A DNA stretch of 64,000 nucleotides from Nocardia miyunensis NBRC 108239 (GCF_001613065.1 NZ_BDBQ01000001.1:310001-374000), one strand, 5' to 3'; shown: positions 35,762 through 44,615, numbered from the stretch's first letter. Notes: generated by a model not told the origin, from the sequence alone. Numbers and translations: made by a program.

Positions 35762-36410
35762 AGGTGACGTTCGTGACCGAACGGGTCAGTTCATCGATGA
35801 ACTGGTGCACGTTGCCCTGAGGCCACATATCGCGCACCGACATGTCGAGCATCAATCGGCCGTGTACGGCCGACCACAGAGACATCGCGCCTTCCCAGGG
35901 CGTCTGCGTCATTCGCATGCCCTCCTCGGCCAGCCAGGTCACCGCCATGTGCCAACGCTGGGCCACATCGGTGGCGTTGGGGCCGCCATCGGCCAGATCC
36001 GCCGGGGGGACGTTGAAGATCAACCGGAATCCGACGGGATTCTCCTGTGCGAACCGGCAGTAGCCGTGGGCGACCGCCGCGAACCGGGCAGCGGGCCTCA
36101 GCTCGGCCGCGTCCTGCGCCGCACGGTCCATTTGCTCCAGCAGTTTTTCGAACAGGGAATGGATGGCCGCGCGCCCCAACGTCTCCTTGTCGGGGAAGTG
36201 GCGGTAGATGGCCGGAGCGGTGATGTTCGCTTCCTTGGCCACCTCACGCAGAGACAGCGGGATGGGGCTCATTCGCTCCTCGTCGGCGATCAGCCGCAGC
36301 ATCGCGTCGAGGATCTCCGTGCGCAGCTTCGCGCCCGTCCCACGGGCGTTGCGCACCCTGCCGACAGCGGCAGCTTCGGGCGAACCGGGTGAATCGACGA
36401 ATGAAGCCAT
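35760..36410 (-). CDS. TetR family transcriptional regulator
   Basis: A 216-residue regulator. The helix-turn-helix is at about residues 28-76 (LRTEILDAMLRLIADE, then LSLREVAKEANITAPAIYRHFPDKETL). It has a C-terminal TetR_C-type domain with VHGRLMLDMS. ATG 36410 is chosen, because a longer frame runs through the promoter of the divergent ferredoxin and is non-coding in style. The ribosome site is weak. It is divergent from the ferredoxin/P450 operon and separated by A/T-rich repeats at 36492-36512, so it probably represses that operon. Confidence 0.9.
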   Translation of the reverse strand: MASFVDSPGSPEAAAVGRVRNARGTGAKLRTEILDAMLRLIADEERMSPIPLSLREVAKEANITAPAIYRHFPDKETLGRAAIHSLFEKLLEQMDRAAQDAAELRPAARFAAVAHGYCRFAQENPVGFRLIFNVPPADLADGGPNATDVAQRWHMAVTWLAEEGMRMTQTPWEGAMSLWSAVHGRLMLDMSVRDMWPQGNVHQFIDELTRSVTNVT

Positions 36411-36491
36411 TGTCCCAGGTTCGCACACCGCAGTTGTGACGTACAGAACAAGCACGCGTGTGGTCCAGCACTTGCCGGGTAAGTAAACGAG

Positions 36492-36512
36492 TGTAAATTT
36501 ATATCTGTAAAT
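36492..36512. promoter_or_regulatory. Direct repeat TGTAAAT-N7-TGTAAAT in the P450 operon promoter
   Basis: Two identical 7-mers lie in the most A/T-rich patch of the divergent region, with GTAAAC just upstream (36483-36488). It is 40-60 bp before the ferredoxin ATG. It could be the TetR binding site or the promoter core. Confidence 0.45.
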
Positions 36513-36551
36513 ACGTGGCGCCCGAGTCATCCGAACCCACCAGGAGAACCC

Positions 36552-36746
36552 ATGCGGATCACCATCGAAGAAGACAAGTGCTGCGGTGCCGGACAATGCG
36601 TACTGGCCGCCCCGGAACTCTTCGACCAGCGCGACGAGGACGGTGTTGTCGTCCTGCTCGACGCCGACCCCGGCCCGGGCGAGCATGAGAACGCCCGCAA
36701 CGCCGCGAATCTGTGCCCCGGTGCGGCCATCGCGGTCCACGAATGA
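36552..36746 (+). CDS. Ferredoxin ([3Fe-4S]-type, P450 partner)
   Basis: A 64-residue ferredoxin. The cluster ligands fit the pattern C10-C11-G-A-G-Q-C16 and C55-P, as in the single-cluster [3Fe-4S] ferredoxins that feed actinobacterial P450s. APELFDQRDEDGVVVLL between them is the usual helix and strand. ATG 36552 follows CAGGAGAACCC. Its stop overlaps the start of the (broken) ferredoxin reductase by 4 bp, and the P450 follows at 37281. It should deliver electrons to that P450, but its cognate reductase is defective. Confidence 0.92.
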   Translation: MRITIEEDKCCGAGQCVLAAPELFDQRDEDGVVVLLDADPGPGEHENARNAANLCPGAAIAVHE

Positions 36747-37254
36747 CCACGACACCAGACGAGGTTCTCATCGTCGGCGCGTGGGCGGCCGGACTGGCCA
36801 CCGTCGCGGGTCTTCGCCAATCCGGCTATCAAGGCCGAATCACATTGGTCGGCGCCGAACCCCATCTGCTCTACGATCGGCCGCCCTTGTCGAAACAGCT
36901 GCTGTCGGGCAGCTGGGACCGCAGCCAGCTCGCTCTGCGGGGTGCCGAGATCTACGACAACCTCGGGATCGAGCTGCGACTCGGTAGCCGGCCGTCTCCG
37001 TCCCCTACGTCTGGTCCGACCAGTACGACGACCTCGAAATTCAGATCCACGGGTTCAGCCGGGACACCGAGCGGATGCGTGTCGTCGACGGCACCATTGC
37101 GGACCGCAAGTCCACCGCCCTGTGCGCACGCGAGGGTCGGGTGACCGCTGCGATCGGCGTCAACATGGTCGGCCCGCTGCGGGGCCTTCGATCTCTGGTC
37201 AGCGACCGCACCGAATGGGCGACCGCAGCGACCGCGCACATCACAGCCCCCTGA
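36743..37254 (+). pseudogene. Ferredoxin reductase with the middle deleted
   Basis: The first 83 codons encode a normal FAD-binding start (VLIVGAWAAGLATVAGLRQS, then LYDRPPLSKQLLSG, then LGIELRLGSR). Directly after codon 83, at about 36990, the reading changes frame into the C-terminal reductase domain (VSVPYVWSDQYDDLEIQIHG onward, ending at TGA 37252-37254). About 200 residues, including the NAD-binding domain, are missing and the frame is broken. The first glycine motif is also unusual (GAWAAG). The start overlaps the ferredoxin stop by 4 bp. The product cannot work as a reductase. Confidence 0.88.
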
Positions 37255-37280
37255 CCACCATCCCGTCCCTAGGAGCAGCC

Positions 37281-38492
37281 TTGACGACCACCGAACAAGC
37301 CCCGGCACCCCAGTTCCCACTGCACCGCGGATGCCCGTTCGCCCCGCCCGAACGCGCGGTCGAGTTTCGTGACGAAGGCGCCCCTCGCAGGGTGCAGATC
37401 TGGAACGGCGACCAGCCCTGGCTCATCACCCGCCACGACCAGATCCGCGAAGTACTCAGCGCCCCCGACCGTTTCGGCGCCGATGTCACCCTGCCCGGAT
37501 TCCCGAACAGCAGCGACGCCCAGCCCCACGTGGAGGGCGACCTGTTCTTCCGCAAGGACGGCGCCGAGCACATGCCGACCCGGCGAATCCTCAACCCGGA
37601 CTTCACCGCGAAGCGTTCGCAGACCCTTCGCCCCAGGATCGTCGAGTTGACCCATGAGCTCATCGATCACTTGGAGGCGCTCGAGCGCCCGGTCGACCTG
37701 ATCGAACACTTCGCACTCGCCGTGCCCACGGTCGTCATCTGCGAGGTGCTCGGTGTGCCGCCCGCCGACAGTCCCCGCGTGCACGAAGCCTCCAAGAAAA
37801 CTGTCCAGCTGAGCGTCACCAAAGAAGAGAAGCTCTCCGCCATGCAGGACATGCACGACGTCCTGGAGGTGCACGCACAGCGCAAACGCAGCCGGCCCGA
37901 CAACAGCCTGCTCTCCCGCCTGGTCAACGTGCACGTCGACGAGAAGCACGATTTCGACTTCGAATACGCCATCCGCCTGGGCATGCTCGTGATCGGAGCC
38001 GGGCACGAGACCACCGCCAACATGATCGGCCTGGGCATTCTCGCCCTGATGCGGGAACCGGAACAGCGCCGGATTCTGCTCTCCGACCCGGACAAGTACG
38101 CCGGGACCTGTGTCGAGGAGATGATGCGCTACTGGAGCATGGTGCAGACCGAACCGCGCCGGGTCTGCTTGCAGGACACCGAAATCGGCGGCACGCTCAT
38201 CCGCGCCGGTGAAGGCATCATCTGCAATCTGCCCGCCGCCAACCGCGACCCGGCGGTCTTCGACAACCCCGAGACCCTCGACATCACCCGGGTACAGCGC
38301 CAGCACATCGGATTCGGCTTCGGCGTCCACCAGTGCCTCGGCCAGAACCTGTCCCGAGTGGAAATGCAGGTCGCCTGGCCGATCCTGTTCCAGCGCCTGC
38401 CCGAGCTGCGCCTGGCCGTCGACGAAAGCGAGCTGCACTTCCACAACGACGCGCTGACCTACGGCCTCGCGGAACTACCGGTCACCTGGTGA
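37281..38492 (+). CDS. Cytochrome P450
   Basis: A 403-residue soluble P450. The I-helix motif AGHETT is at 240-245, the K-helix E280-x-x-R283 in EEMMRYW, and the heme loop is FGFGVHQCLG with cysteine ligand C352. It should hydroxylate a hydrophobic substrate using the upstream ferredoxin. The start is taken as TTG 37281, 5 nt after AGGAG. No ATG or GTG in the proper place gives a normal N-terminus. It lies 26 bp after the reductase pseudogene and is followed by an SDR that could oxidise the alcohol product. The family number cannot be assigned by eye. Confidence 0.93.
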   Translation: MTTTEQAPAPQFPLHRGCPFAPPERAVEFRDEGAPRRVQIWNGDQPWLITRHDQIREVLSAPDRFGADVTLPGFPNSSDAQPHVEGDLFFRKDGAEHMPTRRILNPDFTAKRSQTLRPRIVELTHELIDHLEALERPVDLIEHFALAVPTVVICEVLGVPPADSPRVHEASKKTVQLSVTKEEKLSAMQDMHDVLEVHAQRKRSRPDNSLLSRLVNVHVDEKHDFDFEYAIRLGMLVIGAGHETTANMIGLGILALMREPEQRRILLSDPDKYAGTCVEEMMRYWSMVQTEPRRVCLQDTEIGGTLIRAGEGIICNLPAANRDPAVFDNPETLDITRVQRQHIGFGFGVHQCLGQNLSRVEMQVAWPILFQRLPELRLAVDESELHFHNDALTYGLAELPVTW

Positions 38493-38528
38493 CCGGACAC
38501 AGGCGATGATACGAAACCAGGAGAAGAC

Positions 38529-39332
38529 ATGAGTCACAAACTCGAAGGGAAAACCGCGGTCGTCGTGGGTGGCGGCCAGACCCCGGGCGCCACACTCGGC
38601 AACGGACGTGCCGTGGCATTGACCTTCGCACGCCACGGAGCGAACGTACTGGTCGTCGACCGAGATGCCGATTCGGCCGAAGAAACCGCGAAACTCGTTC
38701 GCGCAGAAGGCGGATCCGCCGCCTCGCACCGCGCGGACATCACCGTCGAGCAGGACTGTGCGGGCATCCTCGACGCAGCGGTGCGGGCATACGGACAGGT
38801 CGACGTGCTGCACAACAACGTCGGCATCGTCCCGGCCGGACGCACGGAGGAGATCTCGGCCGAGAAATGGCGTCAAGGTTTCGAGGTGAATCTCACGGGC
38901 ATGTGGCTCACGTGCAAATACGTTCTGCCCCATATGCGTGAGCGAGGAACCGGCGCCGTCATCAACATCTCGTCGATGGCCGGTCTGCTGTACGCCGGTG
39001 ACAACATCACCTACAGCACGTCCAAGGCCGCTGTGCACTCGCTGACCCGTTGTCTCGCCATCGAATACGCGCCCCACGGCATACGGGTCAACTGCATCGC
39101 GCCGGGCATGATGGACACACCGATGGGCGTCGACTCGGTCGCACGTGCCAGCGGCGCGGACCGCGAAACCGTCGCCGCCCAACGGGCGGCCCTGGTCCCC
39201 ATGGGACACCAGGGCACAAGCCAGGACATCGCCAACGCGGCCCTGTTCCTCGCCACCGACGATTCCGCATTCATCACCGGAACCGTCCTGCCCGTCGACG
39301 GAGGATTCACCCTGCGCGCAGGAATGCCCTGA
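38529..39332 (+). CDS. Short-chain dehydrogenase/reductase
   Basis: A 267-residue SDR. The nucleotide loop is the slightly long GGGQTPGATLGNGRA, NNVG is present, and the catalytic centre is the Ser in INISSMAG followed by YSTSK. The C-terminus VLPVDGGFTLRAGMP is typical. ATG 38529 follows CAGGAGAAG. It lies 36 bp after the P450 in the same direction and likely oxidises the hydroxyl group that the P450 introduces (inference). Confidence 0.9.
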   Translation: MSHKLEGKTAVVVGGGQTPGATLGNGRAVALTFARHGANVLVVDRDADSAEETAKLVRAEGGSAASHRADITVEQDCAGILDAAVRAYGQVDVLHNNVGIVPAGRTEEISAEKWRQGFEVNLTGMWLTCKYVLPHMRERGTGAVINISSMAGLLYAGDNITYSTSKAAVHSLTRCLAIEYAPHGIRVNCIAPGMMDTPMGVDSVARASGADRETVAAQRAALVPMGHQGTSQDIANAALFLATDDSAFITGTVLPVDGGFTLRAGMP

Positions 39333-39369
39333 CCGTCCTCGGCGAAACGAACCCCACAAGGAGTAATGC

Positions 39370-39801
39370 ATGACCGACAATCGCGCGAAAGCGCTCGAAG
39401 TACTCCAAGAGATGCTCCCGGAAATGCTCGGCACGGACAACGATCGGGTCCAGACCTCCGGATTCGCCGCCGAACTCGGCGAATTGAGCCTCGACCATGT
39501 CTTCGGGGGACTATGGGCGCGCCCCGGCCTGGACCGGCGTTCACGTAGCCTCGTGACGCTGGGAATCCTCATCGCCCAGCGCGCCACCGAAGAAATAAAA
39601 GTGCACTTCCCGATCGCACTGCGAAACGGAATCACACGAGACGAACTCGAAGAAGTCGTATACCACGCGGCAGGCTACGCCGGATACCCCGCCGCATCGA
39701 CCGCCCGGCTCGCCGGTCAGGAAGTTCTGGACTTCGACGAGGCAGCAGCGCGAGACCCGCTCCGCCACATGAAAGCCACCGGCGAGAACAACCCCGGCTG
39801 A
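39370..39801 (+). CDS. Carboxymuconolactone decarboxylase (CMD) family protein
   Basis: A 143-residue all-helical protein of the CMD/AhpD superfamily. RSRSLVTLGILIAQRATEEI and ELEEVVYHAAGYAGYPAA are the signature helices. No CxxC is present, so it is of the decarboxylase-like rather than peroxidase type. ATG 39370 follows AAGGAG. It is the last gene of the ferredoxin, P450, SDR operon. It may decarboxylate or isomerise a lactone or beta-keto intermediate, but CMD-like proteins of this type are often functionally undefined. Confidence 0.87.
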   Translation: MTDNRAKALEVLQEMLPEMLGTDNDRVQTSGFAAELGELSLDHVFGGLWARPGLDRRSRSLVTLGILIAQRATEEIKVHFPIALRNGITRDELEEVVYHAAGYAGYPAASTARLAGQEVLDFDEAAARDPLRHMKATGENNPG

Positions 39802-39956
39802 CCGGTCCGTGTTTCCGCCACACTGTTTCAACGCTCGTGACCTGCGGTTCGAGGCCCGTCCAGTCCGGCGTGCGCCGCAGGCACGGGTGGCGGCGACATC
39901 GCCGGACTGTGCGGATCATCCGTGCACAGTGTTCCGGTGCATGCGTTTCCTTCCGG

Positions 39957-40181
39957 CTATTCGATCCTGCCGACAACGGTTCCCACGGGATAGACCCGCT
40001 CGACCTCTCCCTGTATCCGGATCGTGCCGGCCGCCGGGGATTCGATGTCGGTTTCCGTCTTGTCCGTCGCCAAGGTATAGATCGCGTCCCCCGGCTGGAC
40101 CGAATCACCGTCCTCGACAATTCATTCGGTGATCTCGCCTTCGGTCATCGTGACTCCCAGCTGCGGTATCTTGATTTCCAC
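39957..40181 (-). pseudogene. Lipoyl-domain (E2-type) remnant with an in-frame stop
   Basis: From GTG 40181 (preceded by GAGGAAAGC) the frame reads a lipoyl domain: EIKIPQLGVTMTEGEITE, a TGA at codon 20 (40124-40122), then IVEDGDSVQPGDAIYTLATD and KTETDIESPAAGTI, ending at TAG 39957. Lipoyl domains usually have Trp at the codon-20 position, so the lesion looks like a TGG to TGA change. The lipoyl-lysine motif TDKTET is intact. No catalytic E2 domain follows. It is the partner of the E1-beta fragment just upstream and probably a relic of a 2-oxoacid or acetoin dehydrogenase operon. Confidence 0.82.
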
Positions 40182-40219
40182 GGTGCGCTTTCCTCGATAG
40201 ATGGTGGCTGCGCCGGTAC

Positions 40220-40621
40220 TCAGCCCGCGAGGGATCGGACCGCGGCGGCGATCTTGTCCTGGCCGGGCAGGAATGCCTGCTCGAGAATTCCGGCATATGG
40301 CACCGGAGTATTGGGGGCCGTCACACGCAGCACAGGGCCCGCCAGCTCGCCGAACAGCTCCTCCTGCACGATCGCGGCCAGCTCGGCACCGAAGCCGTTA
40401 CGGCGTACTGCCTCGTGGACGACGACCACCCTTTTCGTCTTGCTCGCCGAGGCGAGGATGGTCGCTACATCGAGCGGCCGCAGTGTGCGAAGGTCCACCA
40501 CTTCCACATCGATGCCTTCCTTCGCCAATGTCTCTGCGGCCGCGAGGCTTTCGACGACCTGCCTGCCGTAGGTCAGGATCGTGGCATCGCTGCCGGGCCG
40601 GGCGATGGCGGCGACCCCCAG
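40220..40621 (-). pseudogene. 2-oxoacid dehydrogenase E1-beta, C-terminal fragment
   Basis: The open frame encodes only the C-terminal transketolase-like domain: LGVAAIARPGSDATILTYGR, then GIDVEVVDLRTLRPLD, then VVVVHEAVRRNGFGAEL and APNTPVPYAGILEQAFLP. This corresponds to roughly the last 130 residues of a 320-residue E1-beta. An in-frame TGA (40624-40622) lies directly before it. Out of frame there is a GTG at 40625 with GGAGG upstream, as if the 5' end of an operon had been joined to the 3' end of E1-beta by deletion. The thiamine-binding partner E1-alpha is absent. Confidence 0.85.
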
Positions 40622-40677
40622 TCACTCGTGCCTCCGTGCGGAAATAGATGGGCGACCAACAATTGTGAGCTGAATCA

Positions 40678-40697
40678 CTAACTGATCGCTCAGTTAG
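40678..40697. promoter_or_regulatory. TetR-type operator, CTAACTGA-TCGC-TCAGTTAG
   Basis: A perfect inverted repeat with 8-bp arms and a 4-bp spacer overlaps the stop codon of the frameshifted TetR gene and lies upstream of the E1-beta remnant. Its core TAACT-N8-AGTTA matches the site at 1470-1493 beside the intact TetR paralogue. It looks like the operator of the lost 2-oxoacid dehydrogenase operon. Confidence 0.65.
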
Positions 40698-41310
40698 AAC
40701 GCACGGACAGCCGCACGATGCCGCTCGCCGGACGACGTCGCGGAAAGGTGGGTGAGTCCCAGCGAGATCGCCAACAAGACATCGACCAGCACCTGGCGAT
40801 CGACGTTCGACGGTAGCTCGCCGGTTGCTATGGCGTCGTCGACAAGGGTGAAGTACAGCTCGGACTCGGACTCGCGACGGCGTGCACGGACGGCGGACAG
40901 ATCGGGGTGCCGACTCGTCTCATAGCAGATGCTGGCCTCGAACCGGGTCAGCGACGGATAGTCCTCGACACAGGTGATTGCTTCCTCGAGGATCGAGGTG
41001 AGGCGGCCGACCAGCGTCGATTCGACAGCCGCCGCGGCTTCGAGCCTGCGCGTCACTTCATCGAGCATCGATTCGAGGGTGTCGACAACAGGGCCTCTTC
41101 CGAGCGAAAGTGGTGATAGATCCCCGCGCTCGTCAGATGGGCCTGTTCGGCGATCGCCTTCATCGTGGCATTGGCATAGCCGACGTCCGCCATATGGTTC
41201 ATAGCGGCAGTCCGAATGCGCCTTCGGGTTTGTTCCCCGTCGGCGCCGGTCGGGCGCCCCACATGCACAGGCCACCCATAGCCGTCTCCCTCCACTTCGC
41301 GGATCACCAT
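40694..41310 (-). pseudogene. TetR family regulator with a frameshift and shortened C-terminus
   Basis: The DNA-binding half is read from ATG 41310 or a later start (GEQTRRRIRTAAMNHMADVG, then KAIAEQAHLTSAGIYHHF). After SEEALLS the frame is wrong and stops. The rest continues in another frame from about 41095 (VDTLESMLDEVTRRLEAAAA onward), ending AVRAF at TAA 40694-40696. Compared with the intact paralogue at 1548-2177 it lacks about 16 C-terminal residues. It is probably non-functional unless the frameshift is a sequencing error. The last codons merge into the operator 40678-40697. Confidence 0.8.
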
Positions 41311-41363
41311 TTTCGCATGTGGACGTCGTCGGCATAAAAGTGACGGCCTGATCGGATGCGCGG

Positions 41364-42551
41364 TCAGCGGGGCATCTTCAGCCCCCGCTCAGCGATGATG
41401 TTGCGCATGATCTCCGAACTTCCACCGGCGATCGTGTATGCGCGCGCGTAGAGGAACTCGTCCTGCCACCGGCCGTGGTCGACGGCACCGGCATCACCTT
41501 CGACCAGGATGCCCGCCTCGCCGCTCAACTCCAGTGCGAATCGCGAAATGTCCACGCCCAGTTCGCTGAACATCAGCTTGGCCATGGGGGCGTCCTGTAC
41601 TCGCTCGGTGCCGCGCGACCATCGGCTGATGTTGGCGTATACCAGCGCCGAGAGGGCCTCGACCTCCGCGGTGAACTTGCCCAGTTGCTCCTGGACCGCA
41701 CCGTCCTCGATGGCCGGGCGTCCGCCCCGGTCGGTTCGTTTTGCCAGATCCTCGAGCGCATCCACGTTCTGCCGTAGCCGCACAACGCTCGTTGCAACAC
41801 CGCTGCGCTCATGCCCGAGGCTCGAATTGGCAATGGCCCAACCGGAATTCAACTCGCCGATCAGAGCGTCGGCGGGCAATTCGACGTCATCGAGGAATAC
41901 CTCGTTGAAGTCCGACGTTCCGGTCATCTCGCGTAGCGGACGCACGTCGACACCGGGCAGGTTCATATCGACGATGAAGGCGCTGATGCCCTTGTGCTTG
42001 GGCGCGTCCGGATCGGTGCGGGCCAGCAGGTAACCGTAATCGGCCCAGTGCCCGTTGGTGGTCCACACCTTCTGACCGGTGACCCGGAAGACTCCTGCCT
42101 CGGTCCGCACCGCCTTGGTGCGCAACGAGGCGAGATCACTGCCAGAGCTGGGCTCGCTGAACAATTGGCACCAGGTGTCCTTACCGGAGCGGATGCCCGG
42201 CAGGTAGCGCTGACGCTGCTCCTCGGTGCCGAAATCGATCAGAGCATGCGAGACCAGACTGCCCGCGCCCGCGAAGTGCGGCGCTTGGGCTCGCGCGATC
42301 TCCTCCCCGACCACCACATCACGTTCGGCCGAGTACGAACCCCCCTGTCCCCCATACTGTTCCGGCCAGTCCCCGCCCATGTATCCGGCGGCGAACAGCT
42401 TGCCGATCCACTCGGTGATCAAGGTGTGCTCGGCCCGGTTCTCGGCACTGCGCACACCGGCCTTCGGCGGGATCGCCGGCGCGTTGGCCTCGACGAATTC
42501 CCGCACTTCGCGGCGGAACTGCTCGAGCTCGGGGCTCATTCCGTAGTCCAT
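41364..42551 (-). CDS. Acyl-CoA dehydrogenase, alpha-type
   Basis: A 395-residue FadE-type dehydrogenase. The flavin motif is CQLFSEPSSGSDLASL, then QKVWTTNGHWADYGYLLART, and the C-terminal helix is YTIAGGSSEIMRNIIAERGL. These are typical of the alpha subunit of heteromeric dehydrogenases and of the first half of the fused protein at 12874-15174. ATG 42551 has AGAAGGAG upstream. It lies 30 bp after the crotonase at 42582, forming a two-gene operon. It could pair with the beta-type protein at 31165-32235 (inference). Confidence 0.9.
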   Translation of the reverse strand: MDYGMSPELEQFRREVREFVEANAPAIPPKAGVRSAENRAEHTLITEWIGKLFAAGYMGGDWPEQYGGQGGSYSAERDVVVGEEIARAQAPHFAGAGSLVSHALIDFGTEEQRQRYLPGIRSGKDTWCQLFSEPSSGSDLASLRTKAVRTEAGVFRVTGQKVWTTNGHWADYGYLLARTDPDAPKHKGISAFIVDMNLPGVDVRPLREMTGTSDFNEVFLDDVELPADALIGELNSGWAIANSSLGHERSGVATSVVRLRQNVDALEDLAKRTDRGGRPAIEDGAVQEQLGKFTAEVEALSALVYANISRWSRGTERVQDAPMAKLMFSELGVDISRFALELSGEAGILVEGDAGAVDHGRWQDEFLYARAYTIAGGSSEIMRNIIAERGLKMPR

Positions 42552-42581
42552 CCAGCTACTCCTTCTGCCGCGACCCGGCGG

Positions 42582-43364
42582 TCAGCGAACCTCGTACTTG
42601 CGGGTGGGCACCTCGGACCGCACGACCTGTTCCTGCCCGATCGGGTTGCCGATGATCGTGTATGTCATGCCGGTGGCCAGGGCGCTCGAGCGACCGGTGT
42701 CGCGGGACTCCCAGATCGCCCGGATGCTGCCCTGTATCGCGGCCGGCGGTTTGGCGGCGATCCGCTCGGCGAGATCCTGCGCACGATCCCACAGCTGCTC
42801 GCGCGGCAGAATCTCGCTGACGAAGCCGATCTGCTGGGCGCGCTCGGCCGACATGCGCTCATCGAGTCCGAGCAGCACCATCCGCAGTACCTCGCCGATC
42901 GGGATGCGATGCGCGAGCCCGATCGGCTCCAGGGCCGCGACCATGCCGTAGGAGACGTGCGGATCGAAGAACTGTGCGTCGTCACTTGCGATGATGATGT
43001 CGGCCTCGTTGAGCCAGTAGAGGGCACCACCGGCGACCATGCCGTGCACCGCGCAGATCAGCGGCTTCCAGCAGCCGTTCTGCTTGGGCGAGAGATCGAC
43101 GCCGGGGTCCTGCCTGCTGAACGGGTTGTCGGCGAGGTAGGTCCCCTCCTTCACGTCCACACCCGTACAGAAGGCGCGATCACCGTTGGCCCGCAACACG
43201 ATCGCGTGCACGTCGTCCTCGTCGTCGGCGAATCGCCACAGTGCCTTGAACTCCGCGCGCATCGCGTCGTTGAAGGAGTTCAACCGATCCGGCCGGTTGA
43301 GCGTGATGGTCAGGACGTGCTCTTTCAGCTCCGCGATGACCGTTGTCAACCCGTTCAGATCCAC
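42582..43364 (-). CDS. Enoyl-CoA hydratase/isomerase family protein
   Basis: A 260-residue crotonase. TLNRPDRLNSFNDAM, RAFCTGVDVKEG and CAVHGMVAGGALYWL are clear. The first catalytic position has His (FDPHVSYGMV) instead of Glu, and the second keeps Glu (PIGEVLRMVLLG). This may indicate an isomerase or another crotonase reaction. GTG 43364 follows AGGAGGAACG. It is the first gene of the pair with the dehydrogenase at 41364 and divergent from the flavin oxidoreductase at 43474. Confidence 0.87.
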   Translation of the reverse strand: MDLNGLTTVIAELKEHVLTITLNRPDRLNSFNDAMRAEFKALWRFADDEDDVHAIVLRANGDRAFCTGVDVKEGTYLADNPFSRQDPGVDLSPKQNGCWKPLICAVHGMVAGGALYWLNEADIIIASDDAQFFDPHVSYGMVAALEPIGLAHRIPIGEVLRMVLLGLDERMSAERAQQIGFVSEILPREQLWDRAQDLAERIAAKPPAAIQGSIRAIWESRDTGRSSALATGMTYTIIGNPIGQEQVVRSEVPTRKYEVR

Positions 43365-43473
43365 CGTTCCTCCTGTAGTCGCCTACTGTGTCAACAAAGC
43401 TTACTAAGTTATCCTTCAAATGTCAGCAGTCGGCGCGCACGCCGACGAGGACGAGGCCAGGAGATACCCGACC

Positions 43474-44559
43474 ATGACACAAAGCTTGCTCTTCTCACCG
43501 CTGACCCTGCGCGGGGCCACGGTCAAGAACCGGCTGTGGGTCGCGCCCATGGCCCAATACTCCGCCACCGACAACGGCATTCCGACCGACTGGCACCTCG
43601 CCCATCTTGGCGGCATGGCCCGCGGCGGCGCCGGACTGGTGATGTCGGAAGCAACCGCGGTGCTCCCGGAGGGACGCATCTGCATTCCCGACGCCGGGAT
43701 CTGGAGCGACGAACATGCCGAGGGCTGGTCGCGGATCACCCGATTCATCGTCGGGCAGGGCTCGATTCCCGGCATGCAACTCGCGCACGCGGGACGCAAG
43801 GGCAGCACCCAGATCCCGACCCAGGGCCGCGACGCGATCACCGAGGAAGAAGGCGGCTGGCGTACCGTGGCCCCTTCCGCCATCGCCTACGAGGGACTTC
43901 CGGAACCGCACGCGCTGACCGTCGAGGAGATCGCGGATATCGTCGCCGCCTACGCCGCGGCAGCGCGGCGCGCCGTCGAGGCAGGCTTCCAGGTCCTGGA
44001 AATCCATGCCGCGCACGGCTATCTGCTCAACGAGTTCCTTTCCCCGCTCGGCAACGACCGCACCGACCGCTACGGCGGCGACTTCGCCGGCCGCACCCGC
44101 ATCCTGCACGAAGTCGTCGCGGCCATCCGCGCGGTGATCCCGGAGTCGATGCCGCTGTTCGTACGTCTGTCCGCGACCGACTGGGCCGAGGGCGGCTGGA
44201 CCGTCGAGGACACCGTACGACTGTGCGCGGCACTCGAGGGCACCGGCGTGGACATGATCGACGTGTCCAGCGGCGGCATGGTCGCGCATCAGAAGATCAC
44301 CGTGGGCCCGGGCTACCAGGTCCCGTTCGCCCGCGCAGCACGCGCGGCAAGCTCCATCCCGGTGATCGCGGTCGGACTGATCACCGAGGCAGTCCAGGCC
44401 GAGCAGCTCCTGGTCGACGGCGCGGCCGATGCTCTGATGTTCGGGCGGCAGCTACTGCGGGAACCGCATTGGCCGTTCCGCGCGGCGGTCGAGCTGAAAT
44501 CGGAGCTGCGCTGGCCCGGACCGTACCGTTCAGCTCGGTACCGGGGCAGCATCCCCTGA
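43474..44559 (+). CDS. Old-yellow-enzyme family NADH:flavin oxidoreductase (YqjM-like)
   Basis: A 361-residue FMN enzyme. PMAQYSATDNGIPTDWH and HAGRKGSTQ (split here) are the YqjM-type N-terminal markers. IHAAHGYLLNEFLSP with NDRTDRYGG holds the substrate-binding His pair and the FMN-site residues. VGLITEAVQAE and ADALMFGRQLLREP end the barrel. Such enzymes reduce activated C=C bonds of enones. ATG 43474 is preferred over an upstream ATG at 43420, as CAGGAGAT lies 10 nt ahead. It is a single plus-strand gene between two minus-strand crotonase genes. It may saturate a ring enone on the pathway. Confidence 0.9.
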   Translation: MTQSLLFSPLTLRGATVKNRLWVAPMAQYSATDNGIPTDWHLAHLGGMARGGAGLVMSEATAVLPEGRICIPDAGIWSDEHAEGWSRITRFIVGQGSIPGMQLAHAGRKGSTQIPTQGRDAITEEEGGWRTVAPSAIAYEGLPEPHALTVEEIADIVAAYAAAARRAVEAGFQVLEIHAAHGYLLNEFLSPLGNDRTDRYGGDFAGRTRILHEVVAAIRAVIPESMPLFVRLSATDWAEGGWTVEDTVRLCAALEGTGVDMIDVSSGGMVAHQKITVGPGYQVPFARAARAASSIPVIAVGLITEAVQAEQLLVDGAADALMFGRQLLREPHWPFRAAVELKSELRWPGPYRSARYRGSIP

Positions 44560-44615
44560 TCGGTCCCGGCGCACGAGCGATCCGGCTGCCACCTTCGGCC
44601 GATTCACCTCGGGCA

